DNA from: a candidate division TA06 bacterium
GTDB taxonomy: Bacteria > Edwardsbacteria > AC1 > EtOH8
Assembly (NCBI GenBank): GCA_016235665.1
Contig: JACRJI010000008.1
Coordinates: 310,001-374,000, forward strand
Reading direction: 5' to 3'
DNA length: 64,000 nt
Part shown: piece after piece, positions 24,414 to 34,113 of the stretch
Numbering within the stretch: the first letter of the stretch is position 1
How the letters are laid out: every line of letters begins with the position of its first letter
Made by a program: the position numbers and the translations under genes
Notes under the pieces: model-generated
Told to the model about the DNA's origin: nothing
Databases searched by the model: none
Seen by the model: only the letters and a program-made list of their open reading frames with translations

Positions 24414-27400
24414 TCAGTATTTGAATTTCATCCTTAGACCCAGGTTGAACTTCCCCTTATCATCCTTTTTGGCCACGATGGCGCTGCGGGCGCCGAACAG
24501 GTATTCGGCGGTGAACTCGGTCGACAGGTTGGCGGAAAGCCCCTGGGAATAGCTGACGAATACGTTGCGGGTGACATATTTTCCCAAAGTGACCTGAGCA
24601 CCCTTGTCCTCACCACTCATGAAGGTTTTCATCCGCACCACGTCTACCAGCCCTGTGTTCTTCTGGATGATTCCGGAAAGCATATTGCTCAAATACTGGG
24701 TGCCCCGGGTTACGGCCTGATCATAGATGTCTATTTTGCCGCCTTCCTCGCCCAGATTGGTTATTCCGGCTGAGACCAGTGTCAGGATATCCTTTTCGGA
24801 CATGGTGGGCTCGGAAGTAAAACTGAGCTTTGGCTGCAGAGCCGTACCCTGTATCTTCAGATATATGTCCACTTTGCTGGTGCCCCCTTCCGGGGTCGGT
24901 TTGTCCATGGTCGTCTGGGCCGACAGATTGAGCTCGGGATTGATGATGGCCGAGTTGGTAAAGGTTAACTCCCCGCCGGAGGTGATGTCGAACTGGCGGT
25001 CGGTAAAGCGGTACGTGCCCCGGATTGTCTCCAGCCTCCCCGACAGGAAAAGAAGATTCTGCTGCATCCGCACATTCAGATTGTCTATCTTCAACTCGAT
25101 GTCGGCATCGGCATTGCGCAGCCAAATTCCCTGGGGACCGGTGATAGCCAGGTCCAGGTCCATGGGCTTGGGTTCTTTATCGGGCGGGGGCGGCTCCTCT
25201 ACCGGGGCAAAGGGCATGGTGATCAGCGCGGTGTTGACCATGACATCGCCTGATATCTTGGGATGGTTGACCGTTCCGTTGATCTCTATCCGGGCGTCCA
25301 CATTGGCTTCTATGAACGGAATGTTACGGATGGGTGCCTCCCGGGTGGTGATCAGGAAATACATCTTGCTGGGGATGAACCTTTCCAACAGGATCTCGCC
25401 CCGCTTAATCTCCACCCTGCCCTGATTTTCGGTGGTGGCGGAAATATTGTCTATCACCAGGCTGTCGGCATTGAAATGAGCCCGGGCTGTCACGTCCCGC
25501 AGATACATGCCGAAAGGCCTCAGCACCATCTTGGCCCTGTCAATGGTAAGGCCGCCGTTGAGCAGCGGTTTAAAGGGCGTCCCGGAAAGGCCGACCGAAA
25601 GGTCTATCCGGCCTTCGTAAACGCTTAAAAAATCAGCCATGGGGAAAAAGGCCCAGGTGCCGATGTCCCTTAAGCTGACCTGGCCTTCCATCGGTTGATC
25701 CAGCAGTTTTCCCATCTCCGGGCCCACCGCCAGATTTACCGGGACCCTGGCAGATATTTCAGAGATACTGCCGTAACGGGTTATGGCCAGGCGGTTCAAC
25801 CGGACAATTTGATCGGCATAAGCCACATCCAAGGAAAGATTGTCAGCGGTGAACTGCTCAAACCGGAGATTTCCCACGTTCAGTTTTAAAGAGTAACGGG
25901 GCGAGGCCAGGCTGCCGGAACCGTCGAGCTCAAAATCCAGAAGACCGTGGACGGTCTTGTCCATCTGCATCAGTTCCAGGATCCTCCGGCTGTCTATGTC
26001 CTGCCCCTTGACGCTTACCTGAAAATCCTTGTTATTCTTGTAATTCCCCGAGAAAAGCAGGCTGCCCCGGCCCACTATCAGTTTGCCAGGTTTAAGATCA
26101 ATAAATCCTGACTTGATATCCAGCACCAGGGGCTGGCTGTTGGCGATGATCTGGTAACCGGAATTGAAGAAAAGTTTGCTGACCACCAATGACATGTTCT
26201 TCCCGGCCAGTTCCAGCCGCCCGGTCAAAAGCCCTTCGGTCAGGCTGTCCTTGACGATGTGAACTGAAAATCCACCCCAGTCCAGGCCCCGTAATTCAGC
26301 CAGCATCTCGATCTTCTCGATGCTTTGCTTGCCCACCTCGATCCCGGTCAGGGTAAATTTCCCGTCCCCCAAAGGGCTTTTAACGATGGACTTTACCGAC
26401 ATATTTCCGTCGAAGTACAGACAGCTGATCCCGGCCAGCCCGGCTTCCTTCAAGCGGAATGACCCGATGATGTCCGGGTCTTTGGTGGCCCCGGATACCA
26501 GTCCGTTGAAACGCAGGCGGCCGGACAGATCCTTGAGCCCGAACAAAGGTCCGAATTGGGACAGATCGATCTCGTCGGTCTCCAGTTCCAGACTGAGAGC
26601 TTCCTTGTAAATATCGCCTTTTATCTCCAGCTGGGCCTGTCCGCTTCGCAGCCGGATCTGGTCAATGGCAATGTCGGTTCCCTCCGCCCTTACAAAACAA
26701 CGGAGATCGTCCACCGGAATGTCATTCACCGAGCTGCGGTTCAAGACCAGATCGGCCCGGACCTTGATTTTTTGGATTTCCAGCCCCTGCCCCTGGAGTT
26801 TAAAACTGCCGTTGATGTTTGTTTTCAAGGTTTTACCGGCTTCCGGCAGCATTGTTCCCAGATCAATCCGGCTCAAAGAAAGCTGCAGTCCGTAGTCCCT
26901 GGCGCTCAGATCCAGCTGGCCGTCGCCTTTGACCGTTCCCGGTCCGGAGGCCAGTTCAATGCCGTTCAATGACAGTATCTGATCTTTGAGACTCAGCCTG
27001 GTGTCCAGGTGGTCCAAACGCACGCCGCCCAAACAGCAGGCATCAGAACGAAGTTCCAGTTTTGCTGATGGATTCTCCAGGTCCCCCTTACCGCTGGCAA
27101 TGACTGTTATCCGGCCCTTAAAAGCAACGTTCTGCAGCCGGGCTAATTGGGCCGCATCTGCCAGGTTCAGGTCAAGCCTGGCCTGGGACAGGTCATATTT
27201 CTTGCTTTTTCCGTCCAGCCATAAACTAAGCTCCAGGCGGCTGGATCCCAAGTCAAGCCCAAAACCTTCCAGTTTGACCGTATCCCCTTTGACGGCCAGC
27301 AGGCCTTTTCCCTTGTTCAGGGCAAACCTGCGGTCTGGGATGTAAGCGCTGAAATCCTTTAAGTCAAGAGATAATTTGGGACCGCCCATCTTTAAGACAG

Positions 27401-27935
27401 CCGTCAGATTTACTTTTTTCACCAATTGTGAATCCGAACCGGGGCTGATCATTACCTTTAGGTTGCCGATCTCGATATTGGATATTTCCAAAGGCGGGAA
27501 ATTGGTCTTTCCCTTGGGTTTGGTGGTATCTGGCTTGAAAAGGCCGGAAAAATTCCAGCTGCCGTCAGGATGACGGACCAGCCTGGCCCGGGCGTCGTAT
27601 ACTCCCACCTGTTTGATGGTGATCTTCCTTTTGGTAAGGGAAACCCAGGGATGAATTACCACTTTGATCCTTGGAACTTCCAGCATCATTCCGTTCTTCA
27701 GCGAGTCGTCCGAGGCCAGCTTCAATCCGTGGAGCACTATGTTCATCGGCAGTTGAACGCTGGCGCTGTCTATGGTGAACTCCCTTCCCAGGACATCGGA
27801 CAGGGTCAGATCTGTCTTGGCTTTAAGCTTGCCCTTAAAGGTACGGCTGTTAAAATACACTGACAAGCCGGCCAGGGAAAGCAGCAACACGGCGGCAACC
27901 GAAATGATTATTATGTTTCTGGTTTTATGCGGCAT
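24414..27935 (-). CDS. tamB: TamB-family translocation and assembly protein
   Basis: The start is placed at 27935 (MPHKTRNIIIISVAAVLLLS), which gives an N-terminal membrane anchor and a TGATG overlap with the upstream tamA stop. The longer reading adds residues from inside tamA. The 1173-residue protein is a long repetitive beta structure, as in AsmA-like lipid-transfer bridges. It ends with a DUF490/TamB domain (GIWLRNADADIELKIDNLNV, then FTNSAIINPELNLSAQTTM). TamB spans the periplasm and is thought to move phospholipids or assist TamA. Operon order tamA-tamB is conserved. Confidence 0.93.
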   Translation of the reverse strand: MPHKTRNIIIISVAAVLLLSLAGLSVYFNSRTFKGKLKAKTDLTLSDVLGREFTIDSASVQLPMNIVLHGLKLASDDSLKNGMMLEVPRIKVVIHPWVSLTKRKITIKQVGVYDARARLVRHPDGSWNFSGLFKPDTTKPKGKTNFPPLEISNIEIGNLKVMISPGSDSQLVKKVNLTAVLKMGGPKLSLDLKDFSAYIPDRRFALNKGKGLLAVKGDTVKLEGFGLDLGSSRLELSLWLDGKSKKYDLSQARLDLNLADAAQLARLQNVAFKGRITVIASGKGDLENPSAKLELRSDACCLGGVRLDHLDTRLSLKDQILSLNGIELASGPGTVKGDGQLDLSARDYGLQLSLSRIDLGTMLPEAGKTLKTNINGSFKLQGQGLEIQKIKVRADLVLNRSSVNDIPVDDLRCFVRAEGTDIAIDQIRLRSGQAQLEIKGDIYKEALSLELETDEIDLSQFGPLFGLKDLSGRLRFNGLVSGATKDPDIIGSFRLKEAGLAGISCLYFDGNMSVKSIVKSPLGDGKFTLTGIEVGKQSIEKIEMLAELRGLDWGGFSVHIVKDSLTEGLLTGRLELAGKNMSLVVSKLFFNSGYQIIANSQPLVLDIKSGFIDLKPGKLIVGRGSLLFSGNYKNNKDFQVSVKGQDIDSRRILELMQMDKTVHGLLDFELDGSGSLASPRYSLKLNVGNLRFEQFTADNLSLDVAYADQIVRLNRLAITRYGSISEISARVPVNLAVGPEMGKLLDQPMEGQVSLRDIGTWAFFPMADFLSVYEGRIDLSVGLSGTPFKPLLNGGLTIDRAKMVLRPFGMYLRDVTARAHFNADSLVIDNISATTENQGRVEIKRGEILLERFIPSKMYFLITTREAPIRNIPFIEANVDARIEINGTVNHPKISGDVMVNTALITMPFAPVEEPPPPDKEPKPMDLDLAITGPQGIWLRNADADIELKIDNLNVRMQQNLLFLSGRLETIRGTYRFTDRQFDITSGGELTFTNSAIINPELNLSAQTTMDKPTPEGGTSKVDIYLKIQGTALQPKLSFTSEPTMSEKDILTLVSAGITNLGEEGGKIDIYDQAVTRGTQYLSNMLSGIIQKNTGLVDVVRMKTFMSGEDKGAQVTLGKYVTRNVFVSYSQGLSANLSTEFTAEYLFGARSAIVAKKDDKGKFNLGLRMKFKY

Positions 27936-29728
27936 CAGAAGGCGTGCCCCAGGTTGATGTATATCAGACCGCCGTAAATTTCCATCCGTCCCTCGGTCTT
28001 GATGGCGTAGTCCAGCCGGACCGGGCCGATCGGAGTGTAGAATCTTAAGCCCAGTCCCGTGCCCCCATGGTAGTGTTTCCATTTTACCGATTCGAAATCA
28101 GCCCAGACGTTTCCGGCGTCCACAAAAAGACAGGCTCCTAACATCTTATATACCGGAACCCTAAGTTCCAGGTTGCCGTTGACCAGCATGTTGACGGTGC
28201 TGAATGTGTCGGCTGATATTTCGTCCTGAGCATAGCCCCTCAGGTTCATGGCCCCGCCCAGTTTCAGTCTTTCCTGGATGGGCACCGGGCCCGCCCGGTT
28301 GAAGGTGTAGATCCCCGAGGCCTTGGCGTGCCAGGCCAGGATAAAATTGCGGCCCAAATTGTGAAAAAAAGCCGTCTCCCCGGTGCTCTTGCGGTAATCG
28401 TTGGAACCTCCCAGCACCGAACCGGCCTGGTCCAGCCTGGCGCTGATATTATATCCCCGGGTGGGATTGAAAATATCGTCCCGGTTATCGGCCGTGGTGC
28501 TAACGAATACATCGCTGGTGGTATTGTTGGTCTCTTCCAGAAATTCGTATTTGTAGCCCAAATAGACCTGTATTATCCGGGTGATGGATTTACCTACTTT
28601 GGCTTCACCACCCAAACGGCTTAAGGGAGACCAGTAGGATGCGTCATCACGCTGTCTTTTGTAATAAATGCTCCCGCTGGCTTTCAAGGGCAGCGACAAG
28701 AAATAGGGTTCCAGGTAATCCAGATAATAATCATTGGTATAGGGATGCAGGCCGTCGGTCTTTCCCAGCCCGTATCCGATATCGGTCTTCAATGTTATCT
28801 TCTGCAGGTTGCCGAAGATATTGTTGCTTCCCCATTCCAGCCCCAGCTGTATCCGGTCCGGCTGCTGGTATCCGAAATTGAAACCATACCAGTTGTTTTT
28901 ATCCTCTTTGACAAAGAGCAGCAGGTTGACGGTGTCGGATTTTTCCGCCAGCCCCTCCATCTCAAACCGGACCTCGTTAAAAAGCCCCAGGGAATAAACC
29001 CTCTGCTGGTTTTGATAGACACGGGAAGGCAGCAGCAGGTCGCCGGAGGAAAGATTCATTTCCCGCTTGATGACTTTTTGGGACACTCCTTTGTTGCCGG
29101 CTATCCGGATCAGCCCGATGTAGACTGGACTTCCCTCATTTATCCGGTAGACGATGTTGGAAACATGGCTGTCCTCTGTTTTGATGATGGTGTCCTTGAC
29201 CGAGGCATAAAGGTACCCTTTTTCGGCGTATAATGCTACGATCCCGGAAGAGGTCTGCTTGACTGCCGCCAGGTTCAGGGCGTCTCCGGTCTTGACCTTT
29301 AACAGCGACAGCAGCACGGTATCGGAGTAAAGAACATTGCCCTGGAACTGGATCTGACCGATGGCCGAAAGCTGTCCTTCGCTGATGGCCAGATTATAAT
29401 CAATTTCCTGGGTCTCCAGGTTCACCTTCTGTTCCCGGTTCTGGAACTTGGCTTCCAGAAAACCTTTCTTCTGGTACATATAAACTATTTTGCGCAGATC
29501 CTGCTGAAAGGTAAAATCGTCGAATCGCTGACCCCGCTGGCTGGTCATCTTGCCAATCAGCTGACCCTGGGTGAATACGGTGTTGCCGGTGAAAGTGACC
29601 TTGCCCAGCTTAAGCCGCGGGCCGGTCTCCTCCACCGGCTCCTTGAGCTCGGTCTGGACCTTTTTGGCGCAGCCCCATAGAGCCAGAAATCCGGCTAAAA
29701 ACAATATGTTGAGTTTTTTAAAGTGCAA
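27935..29728 (-). CDS. tamA: TamA/BamA-family (Omp85) outer-membrane protein
   Basis: The 597-residue Omp85 protein has three POTRA-like repeats (about 38-270), for example LGKVTFTGNTVFTQGQLIGK and PVYIGLIRIAGNKGVSQKVI. A 16-strand barrel follows, with GGAMNLRGYAQDEIS and a C-terminal strand LIYINLGHAF. The N-terminus has a hydrophobic stretch ending LALWGC, so it may be a lipoprotein, which is unusual for TamA. The start is a TTG at 29728. The pairing with tamB makes TamA the best name, although BamA-like function cannot be excluded. A possible promoter (TTGATA at 29766-29761, 17 bases, TATTAT at 29743-29738) would give an almost leaderless mRNA. Confidence 0.87.
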   Translation of the reverse strand: MHFKKLNILFLAGFLALWGCAKKVQTELKEPVEETGPRLKLGKVTFTGNTVFTQGQLIGKMTSQRGQRFDDFTFQQDLRKIVYMYQKKGFLEAKFQNREQKVNLETQEIDYNLAISEGQLSAIGQIQFQGNVLYSDTVLLSLLKVKTGDALNLAAVKQTSSGIVALYAEKGYLYASVKDTIIKTEDSHVSNIVYRINEGSPVYIGLIRIAGNKGVSQKVIKREMNLSSGDLLLPSRVYQNQQRVYSLGLFNEVRFEMEGLAEKSDTVNLLLFVKEDKNNWYGFNFGYQQPDRIQLGLEWGSNNIFGNLQKITLKTDIGYGLGKTDGLHPYTNDYYLDYLEPYFLSLPLKASGSIYYKRQRDDASYWSPLSRLGGEAKVGKSITRIIQVYLGYKYEFLEETNNTTSDVFVSTTADNRDDIFNPTRGYNISARLDQAGSVLGGSNDYRKSTGETAFFHNLGRNFILAWHAKASGIYTFNRAGPVPIQERLKLGGAMNLRGYAQDEISADTFSTVNMLVNGNLELRVPVYKMLGACLFVDAGNVWADFESVKWKHYHGGTGLGLRFYTPIGPVRLDYAIKTEGRMEIYGGLIYINLGHAF

Positions 29729-29852
29729 TTCTTGGAAATAATAAATTGAACGTCATAATTTATCAATACTCTTGATGAACAATGAAAAATACTTTTGAAA
29801 TCAGTCCAGGGAAATCATGTTAATCCTGTCTGTTTCGGGAAAGCCAGGTTTC

Positions 29853-30806
29853 TCAAATCAAAAGCCTTCCGTTCTTCATCAGTTGCTTCCCGTCCAGCCA
29901 GACATCGGGATTTTTCACGATACCGTCCTGGTGGCTGGGCACTTTGATTTTACCGCCGAATCCAGAATTGTCGCCGAAGGCGATGTGGATGGTTCCCAGG
30001 ACCTTTTCGTCCTCCAGTACATTTCCGGTTATTTTGGCCTTGGGATTAATGCCGATGCCAAACTCAGCCACGTTCAGTCCGTTCCGGCCGTGGGCCGAAA
30101 TGGTGTCCCACAACTCCTCCGCCTGCCGGCCTTTTTCCGCTCCCTCTGCAAAACCATTGACAATGGCTATTTTGATTGGTTTTTTAATTGGCCAGAGATC
30201 CGCTATGGAACCGTCAATGACCAAAAGGCCGTTGGCGCTGCCTTCCACCGGAGCAATGTAGACCTCGCCCGCCGGCAGGTTGGTGAACCCGCCCTTGAAA
30301 TGAATGATGCCGTGATCGGGAAGGGCCAGGCGGTCTTTGATGGAAAAACTTAGGTCGGTGCCTGCTTTGGCTGTGATCCGGACCTGGCTGGCCCGGCTGA
30401 CGATCCGGGAGAGCTTTTCCCCGACCCTTTTAATGGCCTGGTGATCGGCACAAAGGGTCCTGACGATCATATCCCTGGTCGCCCCGGGCATGCTGGCTAT
30501 CCGGGCCCCTTTGGCTGAAGCCCGGCGCCGGGCCTGGGTGTGGGATAATGATTTTGATGTCAGCATGAAGATCACATCCGAACTCAGCATCATTTGAGCA
30601 ATTGCCGGCGGCGGCTCCTGGCCGTTGTTTTGCCTTGGTGGCATGCAGGCCAAAACGGCCTCTCGGGCATAACCCTGGGCTTGCTTATAGAAAAGACCGG
30701 CCGTCTCTATCATCTGGTCGTCGGTGATGATCAGCACGGTTTCCTGAGGTTTGACACCCAGACAATCGGTCAGGGCTATTTTAATGGATCTTTCGAGGTT
30801 GTTCAT
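29853..30806 (-). CDS. M29-like metal-dependent aminopeptidase
   Basis: The 317-residue protein resembles M29 (thermophilic) aminopeptidases and short archaeal or clostridial relatives. Two glutamates lie in NLPAGEVYIAPVEGSANG, a histidine in LGTIHIAFGDN and the His/Asp pair in PSHQDGIV, in the order of the M29 dinuclear metal site. The N-terminal half is a Rossmann-like domain (KPQETVLIITDDQMIETAGL). It is shorter than classic M29 enzymes (about 400 residues). The likely job is trimming N-terminal residues of peptides in the cytoplasm. It stands alone between tamA and murA. Confidence 0.78.
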   Translation of the reverse strand: MNNLERSIKIALTDCLGVKPQETVLIITDDQMIETAGLFYKQAQGYAREAVLACMPPRQNNGQEPPPAIAQMMLSSDVIFMLTSKSLSHTQARRRASAKGARIASMPGATRDMIVRTLCADHQAIKRVGEKLSRIVSRASQVRITAKAGTDLSFSIKDRLALPDHGIIHFKGGFTNLPAGEVYIAPVEGSANGLLVIDGSIADLWPIKKPIKIAIVNGFAEGAEKGRQAEELWDTISAHGRNGLNVAEFGIGINPKAKITGNVLEDEKVLGTIHIAFGDNSGFGGKIKVPSHQDGIVKNPDVWLDGKQLMKNGRLLI

Positions 30807-30932
30807 TACATCCCGTTTAGAATTTTTGTTATAGATAGTATTTGGTTTCTCATATAGCCACTGTCTTATCTGTCCGCCGAAGGATTATCGAAGGTGGAAG
30901 GACGCGGCTAATGCAAGTCAATTTGATTTCGC

Positions 30933-32201
30933 TCACATCGGCACATGCACCCTTCTGATCTTGGCTCCCAGTTTCTTCAGTTTCCTCTCCCAATTCTCGT
31001 AACCCCGGTCCAGATGGTATATCCGGTTGATCTCGGTCCGGCCCTCGGCCGCCAGGGCCGCTATCACCAATGCCGCCGAGGCCCGCAGGTCTGAGCCCAT
31101 CACCGGGGCCGCTGTCAGCCGGGGCACGCCTTTGACTATGGCGGTGTTGCCCTCTATCTTGATGTCGGCTCCCAGCCTGTGCAATTCCGGGACATGCATG
31201 AAGCGGTTCTCGAAGATGGTCTCAGTGACGGTCGAAAGGCCGGAACAAACCGTGGTCAGGGCCATCACCTGGGGCTGCATGTCGGTGGGGAAGCCGGGAT
31301 AGGGAGCCACCAGTATCTCCATCGGTTTCAGACGGCGCCTGGCCTCCACCGTCACCATTTCGTCGCCCTGGGCTATCTTGACCCCGGCCTTTCTCAAGGT
31401 CTCGATCACCTCAGTCAGGTGGTCGGGACGGCAATCCTCGATTGTCACACACCCTCCGGTAATGGCGGCGGCGGCCATCAGCGAGCCGGCCTCTATCCGG
31501 TCGGGTATCATTTTGAACTGGCAGGGATGAAGTTCATCCACCCCTTCGATGGTGATCACCGGTGTGCCTGCGCCGGTGATCACTGCCCCCATGCTGTTGA
31601 GCATCTCGGCGGTGGATACTACCTCCGGCTCGCAAGCCGCCGACTCGATCACAGTGCGGCCCTGGGCCAGCACGGCGGCCATCATCACATTGATGGTGGC
31701 TCCCACCGAGACCCCGTGGCTCCCGGCCAGCTGGAACCTGGCACCCTTGAGCTTTGGCGACTGGGCCTGAACGTAGCCGTGTACAATATCGATCTTGGCA
31801 CCCAGGGACTCCATCCCCTTCAGGTGGAGGTCCATCGGCCGGGACCCTATGGCGCAGCCACCGGGCAGCGAGACCCGGGCCTTGCCGAATCTGGCCAGCA
31901 GTGGTCCCAGCACATAGTAGGAAGCCCTCATCTGCTTTACGATCTCGTACTCGGCCTCGCATTTCAGCTTTTGGGGAACATCTATCTCCATGGCGCCGCC
32001 CGAGAATTCCACCTTAGCCCCCAGCCGCAGCAGCAGCCTCCGCATGGTCCGGACATCCATCACGTTGGGCACGTTGGTCAGCACCGTTTTTCCGCAGGCC
32101 AACAGCGCGGCCGCCAAAGCCGGCAGGGTGGCGTTCTTGGCCCCGGAAACTTTGACGGTTCCCTTGAGCTCACGTCCGCCGTCTATTACAAACTTGTCCA
32201 T
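30933..32201 (-). CDS. murA: UDP-N-acetylglucosamine 1-carboxyvinyltransferase MurA
   Basis: The 422-residue enzyme has the full MurA pattern: ELKGTVKVSGAKNATLPALA at the start with the substrate Lys-Asn pair, the catalytic cysteine in GGCAIGSRPMDLHL (the residue targeted by fosfomycin), and YPGFPTDMQPQ. It transfers enolpyruvate from PEP to UDP-GlcNAc, the first step to peptidoglycan. It lies 216 bases downstream of the Trm112-family gene and is probably co-transcribed with it. Length and motifs are normal. Confidence 0.97.
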   Translation of the reverse strand: MDKFVIDGGRELKGTVKVSGAKNATLPALAAALLACGKTVLTNVPNVMDVRTMRRLLLRLGAKVEFSGGAMEIDVPQKLKCEAEYEIVKQMRASYYVLGPLLARFGKARVSLPGGCAIGSRPMDLHLKGMESLGAKIDIVHGYVQAQSPKLKGARFQLAGSHGVSVGATINVMMAAVLAQGRTVIESAACEPEVVSTAEMLNSMGAVITGAGTPVITIEGVDELHPCQFKMIPDRIEAGSLMAAAAITGGCVTIEDCRPDHLTEVIETLRKAGVKIAQGDEMVTVEARRRLKPMEILVAPYPGFPTDMQPQVMALTTVCSGLSTVTETIFENRFMHVPELHRLGADIKIEGNTAIVKGVPRLTAAPVMGSDLRASAALVIAALAAEGRTEINRIYHLDRGYENWERKLKKLGAKIRRVHVPM

Positions 32202-32280
32202 CTTTTTCCTTACACACGATTGAGGAGTTAAGCAAGAAGTCCGTCAATATTGGAGATGTCCTGATATACTGTCCGACGAT

Positions 32281-32399
32281 GTTTGAGATGTCAAATAACT
32301 TGCCCCGCACTGATTGATCGTTCATACGTTCAATCATCATCGCAGCACCCTGCCGGGCATTTCCAACGTTGAATTGCTGTCAGGCCGGACATCTCAAAC
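32281..32399. ncRNA. Possible structured leader between Trm112-like gene and murA
   Basis: A perfect 12-base inverted repeat (GTTTGAGATGTC at 32281-32292, GACATCTCAAAC at 32388-32399) encloses a smaller one (GATTGA at 32312-32317, TCAATC at 32330-32335). Together they could fold into a long hairpin with internal branches in the spacer before murA. It could be an attenuator, a small RNA or a passive repeat. No known riboswitch family is recognised. Confidence 0.3.
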
Positions 32400-32417
32400 T
32401 GGCCTGCGTGCTTCGCC

Positions 32418-32597
32418 CTATTTTTTGTTCCCGGTCAGCGGTTCTGCCTCGTCGATCAGCATGATCGGAATATCGTCCTTGATATTGTAGCCCAGCTTGC
32501 AGCTCCAGCATAAAAGTTTTTGTTCCTTGGGCCGGTATTCCAGCTCGCCCTTGCATTTGGGGCAGGCCAGTATTTCCAGTAATTTGGGATCCAGCAT
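32418..32597 (-). CDS. Trm112-family zinc-ribbon protein (YcaR-like)
   Basis: The 59-codon gene starts with ATG at 32597, preceded by the strong ribosome site GGAGGT. The protein begins MLDPKLLEILACPKCKGELE and has CPKC and CWSC pairs for one zinc. It then has DDIPIMLIDEAEPL, the typical C-terminus. Trm112-family proteins in bacteria are small partners of unknown methyltransferases and often sit next to LPS or cell-wall genes. Here it leads into murA from its own promoter. The family call is firm, the partner unknown. Confidence 0.92.
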   Translation of the reverse strand: MLDPKLLEILACPKCKGELEYRPKEQKLLCWSCKLGYNIKDDIPIMLIDEAEPLTGNKK

Positions 32598-32629
32598 TTG
32601 ACCTCCGTTTTTTTAGCGTTTAATCTAAA

Positions 32630-32658
32630 ATTATACTAATAAGACAGTTACAAGTCAA
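32630..32658 (-). promoter_or_regulatory. Sigma70-type promoter of the Trm112-like/murA unit
   Basis: The reverse strand reads TTGACT (32658-32653), 17 bases, TATAAT (32635-32630). The start site would lie about 26 bases upstream of the ATG at 32597. It lies in the short gap after the GT39 gene, so the hydrogenase transcript may read into it. Confidence 0.78.
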
Positions 32659-32667
32659 TATCATTCA

Positions 32668-34107
32668 TCATTTGATCCGCTTCCGTGGTATATACCGCAA
32701 TAAAGAGATGCCTGCAAATTTCTGTTCCTCCATCAAACGGTATTTTTTTGCCAGCTGGCCCTTGATCAATTCCACCGAATCCGGATTCTGGACATGAGTA
32801 ACTATCAACCAAAGCCCGGCCTTGGACCTTTTGAGGGCTTTAATGTCGTCCACCCCCTCCACTTCCGTTACTTTGGATGAATCTGGGGCATAATAGTAGG
32901 ACAGGGCCAGCGACATGTCGTCGTAATCGTTCTCCTGGTAGATCAGCACCATGTCCTTGGGCGCTTGCCTGGACTTGATATAATTGACGGTCCCCCGCCA
33001 TTCCTCTATCTTCGGTTTCCGGTAATACTCCAGCAGGGGCTGGACCGAAGAGGCTGCTATCAGCAGGACCATTATTATCCTGGCCGTCCGGTGCTCCAGC
33101 TTGGCAATGCCCTCGGCCGCCAGCAGATACAGGGGAATGGAGGCGAAGATCAGGTATTTTATCTGGTAGACCGAGAAGGCCAGCGAAGAAAAGGCAAAGG
33201 CCGCCAGGATCGGGAGCCACCACCAGGCCAGATAGATCTTGGCCCGGAACCTGTGCTCCCCCTCGTATGTCAGCATAGAGACGGCGCCCAGCAAAACCGT
33301 CAAACCCAGCGATACCAGGCTCCACCGGCTTTGTCCCAGAAAATATTTCAACGTATTCCAGATGTCCCAATAGTCCGGGCGCCGGATCCAGAAATTCCGG
33401 CTGACCTCACCCGCCGCCCGCAGGAATACCGGCAGGACCGGCAGAAACAGCAGGGCTATGGCCGAACCCATGGCCAGCCACCATAAAAGCTCTTTTCCAG
33501 GATGTTTCTTTTCTTCAATCAGGTGAAATATCCAGATCAGGCTCTGGGACAAGGGGATCAAAAAGCCGTAGGGATGGGTATAAAGACACATCGCGGTGAA
33601 GGCCACATAAGCTGTTCCGGTTATCCATTTATGTTCATCCAGCCACAACAGCAACAGGTCGTAAGAAAGCAGCGACAGGAGGACCAGCAGGGAATAGCCC
33701 CGGGCCTCCTGGGAATATTCCACGTGAAAGGGCGAGGCCGCCAGGATCAGAGCCGCCACCAGGGCGGTGCGGCGGCCGGATATTCTGACGGTCAGGTTGT
33801 AAAGGGCCGCCACCGAGGCTATGCCAAAGACTGCCGACAGCGAGCGGGCGGCCGTCTCGGAGGTTCCGAACAATAACATCCAGAAGTGCAGCAGGATCTG
33901 ATACAACGGCGGGTAGATCTGGCCTTTGACCAGCATCACCGCGGTTTTCAGATCGACTGCCGCCAGGGCTACGCTCCAGGCCTCATCATACCAAAGGCTT
34001 TTGCTGCCGATCCCCAGGAAACGCAGCCAGGCGGCCAGGCCCAGCGCCAGCCAGAACATCACCTTCTGGCCGCGTTCTTTCCAGATATTATTGAGAATAA
34101 CGGCCAT
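32668..34107 (-). CDS. GT39-type (ArnT/PMT-like) membrane glycosyltransferase
   Basis: The 479-residue polytopic protein has about ten membrane helices and the GT-C motif SKSLWYDEAWSVAL, with the catalytic Asp-Glu pair in the first extracytoplasmic loop. IYPPLYQILLHFWMLLFG and SPFHVEYSQEARGYSL follow, as in this family. These enzymes move a sugar from a polyprenyl-phosphate carrier to protein, lipid A or polysaccharide on the outer face of the inner membrane. It follows the hydrogenase maturation protease by 6 bases, so it is physically in that operon although a functional link is not obvious. The acceptor is unknown. Confidence 0.83.
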   Translation of the reverse strand: MAVILNNIWKERGQKVMFWLALGLAAWLRFLGIGSKSLWYDEAWSVALAAVDLKTAVMLVKGQIYPPLYQILLHFWMLLFGTSETAARSLSAVFGIASVAALYNLTVRISGRRTALVAALILAASPFHVEYSQEARGYSLLVLLSLLSYDLLLLWLDEHKWITGTAYVAFTAMCLYTHPYGFLIPLSQSLIWIFHLIEEKKHPGKELLWWLAMGSAIALLFLPVLPVFLRAAGEVSRNFWIRRPDYWDIWNTLKYFLGQSRWSLVSLGLTVLLGAVSMLTYEGEHRFRAKIYLAWWWLPILAAFAFSSLAFSVYQIKYLIFASIPLYLLAAEGIAKLEHRTARIIMVLLIAASSVQPLLEYYRKPKIEEWRGTVNYIKSRQAPKDMVLIYQENDYDDMSLALSYYYAPDSSKVTEVEGVDDIKALKRSKAGLWLIVTHVQNPDSVELIKGQLAKKYRLMEEQKFAGISLLRYIPRKRIK

Positions 34108-34113
34108 TAATAT

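Noticed and set aside
24414-28082. Longer TamB reading from 28082
   Set aside because: The extra residues overlap tamA in another frame and precede the membrane anchor. The ATG at 27935 gives an anchor at the N-terminus and a TGATG overlap.
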